Below, one piece after another: positions 43,529 through 53,700 of a stretch of 64,000 nt of DNA. The notes below the pieces were generated by a model. The model saw nothing but the letters and a program-made list of their open reading frames with translations. It was not told the DNA's origin and ran no database searches. The first letter of the stretch is position 1. Every line of letters starts with the position of its first letter. The position numbers and the translations under genes are program-made. The DNA is from Thiogranum sp963752745 (GTDB lineage: Bacteria > Pseudomonadota > Gammaproteobacteria > DSM-19610). Where the stretch lies: contig CAVWAK010000008.1 in NCBI GenBank assembly GCA_963752745.1, positions 40,027-104,026 of the forward strand. The letters run 5' to 3'.

Positions 43529-45691
43529 ATGAACGCAAAACTAACGACATGGACCCCGGTATTGCGGAGTGGGCAAATGACACACAGCTTGTTCAGACAT
43601 GGACTGATGCTGGCAGCCGCTATGCTACTGGTTAGCTTCTGGACAGTAGCTCAGGCAGCTGAGCCACAGCCGCTGAATGCGCTCAAAGCAATTAATTTTG
43701 CCGGCCTGCCAGGCGACCAGGTACAGATCACCTTTGAGATGAGCAACTCGGCTGAAAATCCGGCGAGCTTTACCATCGACAACCCCGCGCGCATTGCATT
43801 CGACCTGCCCGCCACCAAAAGCGAGTTGGCCAGTCGTTCTCAGGCGATCGGCATCGGCCCCGCTAAAAGTGTTACTGCCGTGGAGGTCAAGGGACGCACC
43901 CGTGTCGTTCTAAACCTGTTCGAATTGGTGCCCTATGAAACCCGAACTGAGGGCAATAACATCGTCGTCGTTTTGGGTGGTACTCAGGGTGCAACTTCAT
44001 CGGCTGGCGCCAGCGCCTTTACCAATACGCCGCCTGCAACGACATCCAGCTCAAACAGCGGCGCTGCGCAGGGCATTACAAACATTGATTTTCGTCGTGG
44101 TGACCAAGGCGAGGGACGTGTAATCATAACCCTGTCCGACCCCTCTGTTCCGGTTGATATGCGCCAGGAAGCAGGCAAAGTTGTTGTCGATCTGAAAGGT
44201 GCCCAGCTGCCTGCGGAACTGCAGCGCCGTCTGGACGTAACCGACTTCGCCACACCGGTAAAACTGATTGACACCGAAATGACCTCTCGTGGCACCCATA
44301 TGGTGATCACCGTTATCGGTGACTATGAACACCTGGCTTACCAGGCTGATGACCAGTTCACGGTTGAAATTCGCGAGACCACCAAGGAAGAACAGGAAGA
44401 GCGCAGGAAACAGGAATTCGGCTATACCGGCGAACGCCTGTCGCTCAACTTCCAGGACATCGAAGTCCGCTCCGTATTACAGCTTCTGGCCGATTTCACC
44501 GGCACCAATATCGTGGTTAGTGACACGGTGTCCGGCAGCCTGACTCTGCGCATGCAGAACGTCCCCTGGGACCAGGCACTGGATATCGTACTCAAAACCA
44601 AAGGATTGGCGAAGCGCGAAAATGGCAATGTCATGCTGATCGCACCCAGTGAAGAAATTGCTGCGCGCGAAAAACTTGAGCTGGAATCACAGAAGCAGAT
44701 CGAGGAGCTTGCGCCTCTGTATTCTGACTTCATCCAGGTTAACTACGCCAAGGCCGCCGATATCGCCAGCTTGCTCAAGAGCGCAGACAGCTCGATGTTG
44801 TCTGAGCGTGGTAAAGCGACCATCGATGACCGCACAAACACATTACTGGTTCAGGACACCGCCGAAAAACTGGGCGAAGTCCGCAAGCTGGTCGCGTTGC
44901 TTGATATACCGGTCCGCCAGGTATTGATCGAGTCACGCATTGTCATCGCCAACAATGACTTCTCGCGTGATCTGGGTGTGAAATTTGGCCTTTCCGGCAA
45001 TTCCAGCAAAGGCAGGGACTTCATCGTCGGCGGCGGCACACGCCCCGGTGATACCGATTTTGGCACCACCCCTGGCTTTGAAGTACCAGGTGGCAGCGGC
45101 AACAATGGCCTGTTGGTCGATCTGCCGGTCGCCAACCCGTCAGGTGCTCTGGGAATCGCGCTTGGCAAGGTCGGCAGCAGCCTGCTGCAACTCGAACTTA
45201 GCGCCATGCAGCTTGAAGACCGCGGTGAAATAGTCTCCAGCCCACGCGTGATCACATCCAACCAGCAGCAGGCCACTATCCAGCAGGGTGTGGAAATTCC
45301 CTATCAGGAAGCCTCATCCAGCGGTGCAACGTCTGTCAGCTTCAAGGAAGCCGTACTGCAGCTGCAGGTAACACCGCAGATCACCCCGGATGACCGCATC
45401 ATCATGGATCTGCAGGTTAACAAGGATAGCGTTGGTGAAATCTTCGGTGGCGTGCCGAGTATTGATACCCGCAACGTTTATACCCGGGTACTGGTCGAAA
45501 ATGGAGAGACCCTGGTTCTGGGCGGTATCTACGAGCAGGAAACCGGTAAACAGTCAGAACGTATTCCGTTCTTTGGCAGCCTGCCGGGCGTTGGCTGGTT
45601 GTTCAAAACCGAGGCTAAAACTGACCAGAAACAGGAACTGCTGATTTTCGTAACTCCGAAAATCATCAAGCAGGGTATAAGTCTCAACTAA
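43529..45691 (+). CDS. pilQ: Type IV pilus secretin PilQ
   Basis: A 720-residue outer-membrane secretin. ATG 43529 follows CTGGAGAGA; a longer frame from 43460 would overlap pilP and is less likely. It has a signal peptide (to about VAQAAEP), two AMIN peptidoglycan-binding domains (about 30-100 and 170-250), the STN/N0 domain (LSLNFQDIEVRSVLQLLADF), N1 domain and a C-terminal secretin domain (VPYQEA-like VEIPYQEASSSGATSVSF and VLGGIYEQE, PGVGWLFK). It forms the pore for the pilus fibre. Confidence 0.97.
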   Translation: MNAKLTTWTPVLRSGQMTHSLFRHGLMLAAAMLLVSFWTVAQAAEPQPLNALKAINFAGLPGDQVQITFEMSNSAENPASFTIDNPARIAFDLPATKSELASRSQAIGIGPAKSVTAVEVKGRTRVVLNLFELVPYETRTEGNNIVVVLGGTQGATSSAGASAFTNTPPATTSSSNSGAAQGITNIDFRRGDQGEGRVIITLSDPSVPVDMRQEAGKVVVDLKGAQLPAELQRRLDVTDFATPVKLIDTEMTSRGTHMVITVIGDYEHLAYQADDQFTVEIRETTKEEQEERRKQEFGYTGERLSLNFQDIEVRSVLQLLADFTGTNIVVSDTVSGSLTLRMQNVPWDQALDIVLKTKGLAKRENGNVMLIAPSEEIAAREKLELESQKQIEELAPLYSDFIQVNYAKAADIASLLKSADSSMLSERGKATIDDRTNTLLVQDTAEKLGEVRKLVALLDIPVRQVLIESRIVIANNDFSRDLGVKFGLSGNSSKGRDFIVGGGTRPGDTDFGTTPGFEVPGGSGNNGLLVDLPVANPSGALGIALGKVGSSLLQLELSAMQLEDRGEIVSSPRVITSNQQQATIQQGVEIPYQEASSSGATSVSFKEAVLQLQVTPQITPDDRIIMDLQVNKDSVGEIFGGVPSIDTRNVYTRVLVENGETLVLGGIYEQETGKQSERIPFFGSLPGVGWLFKTEAKTDQKQELLIFVTPKIIKQGISLN

Positions 45692-45722
45692 CGACTTGTA
45701 CCTGTAGCCGATTTCTGGCAAA

Positions 45723-45757
45723 ACTGCCCGGATGAATAATCCGGGCAGTTTTTTTTT
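45723..45757 (+). terminator. Intrinsic terminator of pilQ overlapping the aroK start codon
   Basis: ACTGCCCGGAT (45723-45733), loop GAATA, ATCCGGGCAGT (45739-45749), then nine T (45749-45757). The perfect 11-bp stem contains the first two bases of the aroK ATG (45732-45734). Confidence 0.9.
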
Positions 45758-46253
45758 GATCGGTCCCATGGGGGCAGGGAAATCCACCATTGGACGCCAG
45801 CTGGCCCGCGCGCTGCGGCTTGAGTTCATCGACAGTGACCGGGAAATCGAGGATCGCACCGGCGTGGACATCCCGCTGATCTTCGAACTGGAGGGAGAAA
45901 CCGGTTTCCGCAAGCGCGAGCAGGAAGTCATAGATGATCTTACCGCCCGCAGGCGTATCGTCCTTGCGACTGGCGGTGGCGCCGTACTGGATCCACTAAA
46001 CAGGCAGCACCTGGCAGCCCGTGGCACCGTGATCTACCTGCACACATCGGTCGAACAACAGCTCAAACGTACTGCACACGACCGTAACCGCCCACTGCTA
46101 CAAACCAGCGACCCTGGCGGAAAACTCCGGGAGCTGATGGCAACACGCGACCCCCTGTACCGTGAAATCGCTGACTGGGTTGTCGAAACCGATGGCTGCC
46201 GGGCACGCGATGTCGTCCAGAAAATACTCCAGCAGACAGAACAACCCACTTAA
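45732..46253 (+). CDS. aroK: Shikimate kinase
   Basis: A 173-residue kinase that phosphorylates shikimate at the 3-hydroxyl in aromatic amino acid synthesis. Walker A is GPMGAGKST (11-19), the substrate Asp is in FIDSDREIE, and GGGAVLDP and the lid RNRPLLQ follow. The start codon lies inside a terminator hairpin and no ribosome binding site is visible in the hairpin stem before it. GTG or TTG starts downstream would remove part of the P-loop strand, so ATG 45732 is kept. Confidence 0.95.
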   Translation: MNNPGSFFLIGPMGAGKSTIGRQLARALRLEFIDSDREIEDRTGVDIPLIFELEGETGFRKREQEVIDDLTARRRIVLATGGGAVLDPLNRQHLAARGTVIYLHTSVEQQLKRTAHDRNRPLLQTSDPGGKLRELMATRDPLYREIADWVVETDGCRARDVVQKILQQTEQPT

Positions 46254-46301
46254 AGTAAACGTTTTTTGGTCTGAGCCACCGATTCCTTTATGCTTAGCAC
46301 C

Positions 46302-47396
46302 ATGAACAAGACTCTGCACCTGGATCTCGGTGATCGCAGCTACCCGATTCACATCGGCGCCGGCCTGCTGGATCAGCCATCACTCTACACTTCACACATT
46401 CGCGGCCGTCAGGTCATGATCGTCAGCAACGAGACTGTTGCACCTCTTTATCTTGAACGGGTACGCACTGCACTGTCAGCTTACCAGGTAGAAACTGTCA
46501 TCCTGCCGGACGGTGAAGAATACAAAACTCTCGACATACTCAATCGAATCTTCACTGCACTGCTGGAAAAGCGCTTTAATCGCAGCTGCTGCCTGGTAGC
46601 ACTGGGTGGCGGCGTCGTCGGTGACATGACCGGATTTGCCGCGGCCAGCTACCAGCGCGGCGTCGACTTCATCCAGATACCCACCACCCTGCTCGCCCAG
46701 GTCGACTCGTCGGTTGGCGGCAAGACTGGCGTCAACCATCCGCTGGGTAAAAATATGATTGGTGCATTCCACCAGCCACGTTGCGTACTCGCCGACATCG
46801 AAACCCTCAACACACTGGATGATCGGCAACTGGCTGCCGGTATCGCGGAAGTCATCAAGTACGGACTGATCGAAGATGCTGAGTTTTTTGGCTGGCTGGA
46901 GCAGAACATGGACCGCCTGCTGGCGCGCGAACCGGAAATACTGATATACGCGATTGAAAAATCCTGCCGGTGCAAGGCGGATATTGTCGCTGCCGATGAA
47001 CGCGAAAGCGGCAAACGCGCGCTGCTCAACCTCGGCCACACATTCGGGCATGCCATAGAGACCGGCATGGGTTATGGCAATTGGCTACACGGTGAAGGTG
47101 TTGCGGCCGGCATGGCCATGGCCGCCGACCTGTCAGCGCGCCATAAATGGATGCCAGCTACCGACGTTGAACGTATCCGCGCCCTGCTGACACACACCCG
47201 GCTGCCAGTTGACCCGCCACCTGAACTCAGTCGTCAACAGTTTCTGGATCTGATGGCGGTAGACAAGAAGGCGCTTGATGGCGGCCTGCGGCTGATCCTG
47301 ATGGACGCCATAGGCAAGGCCAGGGTTAGCGATGATTACGACGTCACCCTGCTGCATGCCACGCTCGACAGCGGGCTTTCCCTCACCGGATCATGA
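46302..47396 (+). CDS. aroB: 3-dehydroquinate synthase
   Basis: A 364-residue NAD- and zinc-dependent enzyme of the shikimate pathway. LGDRSYPIHIGAGL, GGGVVGDMTGFAAASYQRGVDF, QIPTTLLAQVDSSVGGKTGVNHP, and zinc ligands in LGHTFGHAIE are present. I prefer ATG 46302 (MNKTLHLDL), which matches homologues; ATG 46290 is four codons earlier. It follows aroK, the normal order, and overlaps the dGTPase start by 4 bp. Confidence 0.96.
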   Translation: MNKTLHLDLGDRSYPIHIGAGLLDQPSLYTSHIRGRQVMIVSNETVAPLYLERVRTALSAYQVETVILPDGEEYKTLDILNRIFTALLEKRFNRSCCLVALGGGVVGDMTGFAAASYQRGVDFIQIPTTLLAQVDSSVGGKTGVNHPLGKNMIGAFHQPRCVLADIETLNTLDDRQLAAGIAEVIKYGLIEDAEFFGWLEQNMDRLLAREPEILIYAIEKSCRCKADIVAADERESGKRALLNLGHTFGHAIETGMGYGNWLHGEGVAAGMAMAADLSARHKWMPATDVERIRALLTHTRLPVDPPPELSRQQFLDLMAVDKKALDGGLRLILMDAIGKARVSDDYDVTLLHATLDSGLSLTGS

Positions 47397-48574
47397 ATAC
47401 ACAACCCCACGAACTGGACTTTGGCGGCAACCTCGCACCTTACGCAGTTGTCGACGCCATTTCCCGGGGCCGACGCTTTGAGGAACCGTCGCCCAGTTAC
47501 CGCAGCGAGTTTCAACGCGACCGTGACCGCATTATTCACGCCGCGGCGTTTCGCCGACTGGAGTACAAAACCCAGGTTTTCGTCAACCACGAAGGCGATT
47601 TATTCCGTACCCGGCTTACGCATTCCATTGAAGTCGCCCAGATTGCCCGCTCCATGGCACGCGCCCTGCGACTTAACGAAGACCTGACAGAAGCCATCGC
47701 CCTGGCACACGACCTGGGCCACACGCCCTTCGGGCATGCCGGCCAGGATGCGCTAAATGCGTGCATGCATGACTTTGGAGGGTTCGAACACAACCTGCAG
47801 TCGCTGCGCGTGGTCGATGAACTTGAAGAGAAATATGCGGACTTTCCTGGTCTTAATCTATGCTTCGAGACCCGCGAAGGTATTCTCAAGCACTGTTCGG
47901 TTAAAAATGCGGCCGACCTGGGAGACATTGGCGAACGCTTTATCAACAAGCAACAAACTAACCTCGAAGCTCAGCTCACTGACCTGGCCGACAGCATCGC
48001 CTATAACAGCCATGACGTCGATGATGGTCTGCGCGCCGGTCTAATCAGTATCGACCAGCTACAGGGCGTCCCGCTGTTTAATGAACAGTATGAGGATGTT
48101 CGCCGACTCCACCCCGAGCTGTCATCACGTCGCAGCATCCACGAGGTTGTACGCCGGCTGATCAACTGCCAGGTTGTCGATCTGGTACAGACCAGTACCC
48201 AACTGCTCGCAGACTCGCAGCCTGCCAGCCTGGATGCTGTGCGCCAGCATCCCGGGCCACTGATTGCCTTCAGCGACACCATGCGCGAACGCAACCTGGA
48301 GCTGAAGCGTTTTCTGCGTACCCACCTCTATCGGCATTACCGCGTCCATCGCATGAGCGCAAAGGCTGCGCAAGTTATTCGCAACCTGTTTAAGGGCTTT
48401 TTTGAAGATCCCCGCCTGATGCCGGACGAAGCGCAACAAAATGTCTGGACGCTGAAGGAAGAACAGGGTGAAGCCGGGCAGGCTCGTGCCGTTGCAGACT
48501 ATATCGCCGGAATGACCGACCGTTACGCCATTAAGGAGCACCAACGGGTATTTAATCCGGAGGAGCTGACTTGA
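47393..48574 (+). CDS. dgt: dGTP triphosphohydrolase-like HD protein
   Basis: A 393-residue HD-domain dNTPase of the short deoxyguanosinetriphosphate triphosphohydrolase-like group. RDRDRIIHAAAFRRLEYKTQV, RTRLTHSIEVAQIAR (first His), ALAHDLGHTPFGHAG (HD) and YNSHDVDDGLRAGL (last Asp) are intact. It removes triphosphate from dNTPs and can lower dNTP pools. Its ATG overlaps the aroB stop (ATGA). It usually follows aroB in this gene order. Confidence 0.93.
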   Translation: MNTQPHELDFGGNLAPYAVVDAISRGRRFEEPSPSYRSEFQRDRDRIIHAAAFRRLEYKTQVFVNHEGDLFRTRLTHSIEVAQIARSMARALRLNEDLTEAIALAHDLGHTPFGHAGQDALNACMHDFGGFEHNLQSLRVVDELEEKYADFPGLNLCFETREGILKHCSVKNAADLGDIGERFINKQQTNLEAQLTDLADSIAYNSHDVDDGLRAGLISIDQLQGVPLFNEQYEDVRRLHPELSSRRSIHEVVRRLINCQVVDLVQTSTQLLADSQPASLDAVRQHPGPLIAFSDTMRERNLELKRFLRTHLYRHYRVHRMSAKAAQVIRNLFKGFFEDPRLMPDEAQQNVWTLKEEQGEAGQARAVADYIAGMTDRYAIKEHQRVFNPEELT

Positions 48575-48601
48575 CCGTGCACGTCATGTCATTAGGATGC
48601 T

Positions 48602-48847
48602 ATGCGTATTTACATGCAAATTCCGCCCAGCGATACTGGCGCACCGAAATTTTATCACCTGCTTCTGCAGGAAGACCTGCTGGAAGGCTGGACACTGGTG
48701 CGTGAATGGGGCTTCCAGGGCGCTGGTGGACGCGTGGTGAAAGACCATTACCCGGATCGCGACAGTGCTGAAGCAGCGATGTTGAAACTACGCGATGCGC
48801 AACTCAAGAAAGGTTACCAGGTCGTGTTTATGCAGGCACAATTATGA
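48602..48847 (+). CDS. Stand-alone WGR-domain protein
   Basis: An 81-residue protein consisting of one WGR domain: RIYMQIPP, FYHLLLQEDLLEGWTLVREWGFQGAGGRVV and the helix SAEAAMLKLRDAQLKKGY. In eukaryotic PARPs WGR binds DNA ends; in bacteria it is found in DNA-related proteins. Here nothing is fused. It starts 27 bp after the dGTPase and overlaps damX by 4 bp (ATGA), so it is translated with damX. The function is unknown; a nucleic-acid role is inference. Confidence 0.85.
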   Translation: MRIYMQIPPSDTGAPKFYHLLLQEDLLEGWTLVREWGFQGAGGRVVKDHYPDRDSAEAAMLKLRDAQLKKGYQVVFMQAQL

Positions 48848-50502
48848 GCAACGCCAATTTGCTGGCACAACCACCTGATTATCTGCAAGCCTATTCACTG
48901 AAATGCGAGCCGTTCGCCAACACGCTCGACGGCCGTTTCTTCTATGCAGGTACGGCGCTCATGCAGCGCCTCGACCTGCTCATCCACCTGACCCAGTTTG
49001 GCGACTCTGTTGTTCTGGTCAGCGGCCCCGATGGCAGCGGCAAGACCACCCTGCTAAGCCGCTTTGCGGCGCAGGCCAACAAGCAGTGGCGGTTATGTCC
49101 TATCAATGCCGACGAGTTTGAGCAATTCCCCCGGCTCATGGCAGACGCCCTGCGTACTGATGATGCAAACGACGAGCTGGAGATGCTGAGTCGCTGGGCC
49201 AGCAAAACCGATAATTCACAACTTTTAGTCATTCTTATAGATAGAGCCGAGGCACTCGCCGGGCCAGCTGTCGATCTGTTATGCAAGCTGCTGGCATGCC
49301 CGGTGAGGGAACGCTTGCGTCTAATTCTGTTTGGCACCCCTGCAGCGCAGAAGGCGCTGAAAAACACGCTGGACAGCAGAAACCTTCCGGGTTCCAGCCA
49401 ACTGCTGGAAGTACCGCGCCTGTCCGAAGAGGAAACCTCTTCTTATCTGCTGTACCGCCTTGCAGTTGCTGGCTACAGTGGTGAAAGCCCGTTCACGGCC
49501 ACCGAAGTCCGCGGTATCTGCAAGGCAGCCGAAGGACGGCCCGGTGCAATCAACCTGCTGGCACATGACACCCTGGTGGAACGCCAGGCACGCAAAAGCA
49601 GCAAACGTGTTTCGGCAACATCCGGCAAACCAAAACTCGGAACTGCAGCCTGGGCTCCATTGACCCTGGTGATTGTCGCGCTGGCTACTTATCTCGGCTG
49701 GCAACGCCTGCAACCGACACCGGAACCGGGGGCACCAACAGCTGGACCGGGTGCTGAAACTCAACCAATACCGCTCGCCATACCAGATCCTGTGCTCGAA
49801 CCTCAACCTGAACCAGTGGCAGTACCACCACCAGCCGTAGCGTCAAATGCCATCGCGCCAGCCACACAACCGGTGGCGAAAACTGCTGCGCGGGCAGAAC
49901 CTGGGGCAGTCAGCTTACCGCTACCGGATTTGGTCACCCCCCCTGTGGACGCTGGAAAGAAAATTGAAGTCGAAGCCTCTGGGCCGGTTATCGCCAGGAT
50001 ACCAGCGAGTCCGGCACCGCAAGCCACCCAACCACTAGCCGCACCCGGCACAATCAGCGCCCCGGAATCACCGGCTAAGCCCCCCATCAAAGCAGTTGCT
50101 GTCACCGCCGACACGGCACCAGCGGCGCGCACCGACGATACGAAACCGGCGATCGTCGAAAAAACAGTCCCTGCACCCGAGTCTGGCACGCAAGGCCCGC
50201 ACCGCGAAGCCTGGTTGCTGGCGCAACAAGGTGAGTTGTATAGCCTGCAATTACTTGGCTCTCGAAGCCAAAAATCTGTCATTGACTACGTGAACCGATA
50301 CCAGCTGGACCTTTCCCGGACCGCTTACTACCGAGGCAATTACCGCGGTGGCGAATGGTATGTATTGATGTATGGCGTCTATCCTGATCGACAGGCGGCG
50401 CTGGAGGCTCGCGCCAGCCTGCCTGCAGTCATCCGCAAGGGCAAGCCATGGCCACGTGACCTGGAATCGGTGCACAAGGCGATCAACGACGCCAGGCGGT
50501 AG
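48844..50502 (+). CDS. damX: DamX-like AAA/SPOR cell-division protein
   Basis: A 552-residue protein. The N-terminal half is an ExeA-type ATPase with Walker A GPDGSGKTTLL and Walker B VILIDRAEAL. A membrane helix (about 270-285) follows, then a Pro/Ala-rich periplasmic linker and a C-terminal SPOR domain (about 460-545, YSLQLLGSRSQKSVIDYVNRY). SPOR binds denuded peptidoglycan at the division septum. This fused ATPase-SPOR layout replaces the usual shorter DamX in many gammaproteobacteria. It lies between aroB and gltB, the standard position. Confidence 0.9.
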   Translation: MSNANLLAQPPDYLQAYSLKCEPFANTLDGRFFYAGTALMQRLDLLIHLTQFGDSVVLVSGPDGSGKTTLLSRFAAQANKQWRLCPINADEFEQFPRLMADALRTDDANDELEMLSRWASKTDNSQLLVILIDRAEALAGPAVDLLCKLLACPVRERLRLILFGTPAAQKALKNTLDSRNLPGSSQLLEVPRLSEEETSSYLLYRLAVAGYSGESPFTATEVRGICKAAEGRPGAINLLAHDTLVERQARKSSKRVSATSGKPKLGTAAWAPLTLVIVALATYLGWQRLQPTPEPGAPTAGPGAETQPIPLAIPDPVLEPQPEPVAVPPPAVASNAIAPATQPVAKTAARAEPGAVSLPLPDLVTPPVDAGKKIEVEASGPVIARIPASPAPQATQPLAAPGTISAPESPAKPPIKAVAVTADTAPAARTDDTKPAIVEKTVPAPESGTQGPHREAWLLAQQGELYSLQLLGSRSQKSVIDYVNRYQLDLSRTAYYRGNYRGGEWYVLMYGVYPDRQAALEARASLPAVIRKGKPWPRDLESVHKAINDARR

Positions 50503-50706
50503 CGTTATGCGGCAGGCCAGCACGCCTTATCCATATCTAAGATAAGGATATAAATCTAAAATACTGGCGAAAAAGCCTCTTCTCCATTATCCTTTCGGGC
50601 CCAAATTTCAGTCATCGGGTATCACCACCGCGCCGGGGCGTGGGTGGCCTTGTGTGCGTGCGACGCATGATTTTCCCGTAATTAGAGCAAGTTACAGAGG
50701 TCGGAC

Positions 50707-53700
50707 ATGAGTCACGGTGCTTTTCCGCACAAGCAGGGCCTGTATGATCCCAAAAACGAACACGACGCCTGTGGCGTCGGTTTCGTCGCCCATATCAAGG
50801 GTGAGCAAAATCATGCCATTATCCGCGAGGGCCTGCAGGTCCTCGAAAACCTGACTCACCGCGGCGCCGTGGGCGCTGACCCGTTGGCCGGTGACGGCGC
50901 GGGCATCCTCATTCAACTCCCTGACCGTTTTCTACGTGAAGAGTGCGCCAGCGCCGCTATCGAACTGCCGGCCGCCGGCCACTACGCCGTGGGCATGCTG
51001 TTTCTGCCACAGGAAGACCGGACCCGTGCCGAGTGCGAGGCGCTGATCGAACGCACACTCGAAGAAGAGGGCCAGGTACTGCTTGGCTGGCGTGATGTGC
51101 CGACCGATAACAGTGGTCTCGGCCAGAGTGTGAAAGATGTCGAACCTGTCGTACGCCAGCTGTTTATCGGCTGTGGCGAAAACTGTCCCACGCAGGAAGA
51201 TTTTGAACGCAAGTTATTCGTTATTCGCAAGCTGATCGAAAATGCAGTGCGCGATTCTGACTGGGAAGGCCGCGAGAATTTCTATATTCCGTCCTTCTCC
51301 AGTCGCACCCTGCTGTACAAGGGCATGCTGCTGGCCAACCAGGTCGATAGCTACTACCAGGACCTGAGAGATGAGCGCATGGTCTCGGCGCTGGCACTGG
51401 TACACCAACGCTTCTCGACCAACACCTTCCCGTCCTGGGATCTGGCACACCCGTTCCGCATGATCGCCCATAACGGCGAGATCAATACCATGCGCGGCAA
51501 CGTCAACTGGATGCGCGCGCGCCGTAACTCCATGGCCTCCGAACTGTTTGGCGACGACCTGTCCAAGGTCTGGCCGCTGATCCCGGAAGGCCAGTCTGAC
51601 TCTGCCTGCTTTGACAATGCCCTGGAACTGCTGGTCGCCGGTGGCTACTCCATGTCACAGGCCATGATGATGCTGATCCCGGAAGCCTGGGCCGGCAATC
51701 CACTCATGGATGATAGCCGCAAGGCATTCTACGAATACCATGCTGCCCTGATGGAACCCTGGGATGGCCCCGCTGCGGTAGCTTTCACCGATGGTCGTCA
51801 GATAGGCGCGACCCTGGATCGCAATGGCTTGCGCCCTGCACGTTACCTGATCACCGATGATGACCTGGTAGTGATGGCTTCGGAAATGGGTGTACTGCCC
51901 ATCCCCGCCAGCAAAATTGTTAAAAAATGGCGCCTGCAGCCAGGCAAGATGTTCCTTATTGATATGCAGCAGGGCCGTATCATCGATGACGCCGAACTCA
52001 AAGCCGAACTGTCGGCCAGCCACCCCTACCAGGAATGGCTCGACAAGAGCCAGATTCACCTCAAGGATCTGCCGGCCGACATCGACAGCAACGGCGACAA
52101 CCCGGACACGCTGCTCGACCGCCAGCAGGCCTTTGGCTATACCCAGGAAGACCTGAAAATACTGATGACCCCGATGGCCGTGACTGGCCAGGAGGGCATC
52201 GGCTCAATGGGTGCCGACAACCCCATCGCGGTGTTATCGAACAAGGCCAAACCCCTGTTCAACTACTTCAAGCAGAATTTCGCCCAGGTGACCAACCCGC
52301 CGATTGATCCGATTCGTGAAGAACTGGTGATGTCACTGGTATCGTTAATCGGTCCACGCCCGAATCTGCTCGGCATTCATGACGGCGGCGAACACATGCG
52401 CCTGGAAGTCAGCCAGCCGATCCTGACCAACAAGGATCTGGAGCGCATCCGCAACATCGAGAAAACCACCGATGGCGCCTTCCGCACCTGCACGCTGGAC
52501 ATCTGCTACCCGGCTGACCAGGGTGCCGACGGCATGAAAGCCGCGGTGGAGTCCCTCGACACCGCTGCCGAACAGGCGGTCTCCGAAGGGTACAATATCC
52601 TGATCCTGTCGGATCGCAGCGTCTCCGCTGACCGTCTGCCGATCCCTGCTCTGCTGGCCACCTCGGCGGTGCATCACCATCTGGTACGCCACGGTCTACG
52701 CACAGAAACCGGCCTGGTCGTCGAAACCGGTGCCGCGCGCGAAGTACATCAATTTGCTGTACTTGCAGGTTACGGTGCCGAAGCCATCAACCCCTACCTG
52801 GCTTTTGAAACCCTGTCGGCCATGAAGGATGATCTTCCCCATGACCTCGACATAGCCGAGATCAACAAGCGTTACATCAAGGCGATTGGCAAGGGTCTGC
52901 TCAAGGTCTTCTCGAAGATGGGGATTTCAACTTACCAGTCTTACTGCGGCGCGCAGATTTTCGATGCAGTCGGCCTGAAGACCTCCTTTGTCGAGAAGTA
53001 TTTCACCGGTACCGCCAGCATGATCGAAGGTATTGGTATCGAAGAAGTCGCCCAGGAAGCAGTGCGCTGGCATCGCGATGCCTACGGCAACAACCCTATC
53101 TACGCCAATGCACTGGACGTCGGTGGTGATTACGCGTTCCGCATCCGCGGCGAGGATCACATGTGGACGCCGGATACCATTGCCAAGCTGCAGCACGCCA
53201 CGCGCGCTAACAATGCGCAGACCTTTGCCGAGTTTTCGCAGCTGGTTGATGAGCAAAATGAACAACTGAAAACGTTGCGCGGTTTATTTGAGTTCAAATT
53301 TGCCGACACACCGGTTCCGCTTGATGAAGTCGAACCAGCGAAGGAAATTGTCAAACGTTTCGCCACCGGCGCCATGTCCTACGGCTCAATTTCACGCGAA
53401 GCACATACCACGCTGGCCATCGCCATGAACCGCATCGGTGGCAAATCCAACACCGGCGAGGGTGGTGAGGAGCGCGAACGCTTCAAGCCGAAGGAAAACG
53501 GCGACTCGGAACGTTCCGCCATTAAGCAGGTGGCCTCGGGCCGCTTTGGCGTGACCACCGAATACCTGGTGAATGCCGACGACATTCAGATCAAGATGGC
53601 ACAGGGCGCCAAGCCCGGTGAAGGTGGTCAGCTACCCGGCCACAAAGTTGACAGCGTTATCGCCAAGGTACGCCATTCGACCCCGGGTGTTGGACTGATT

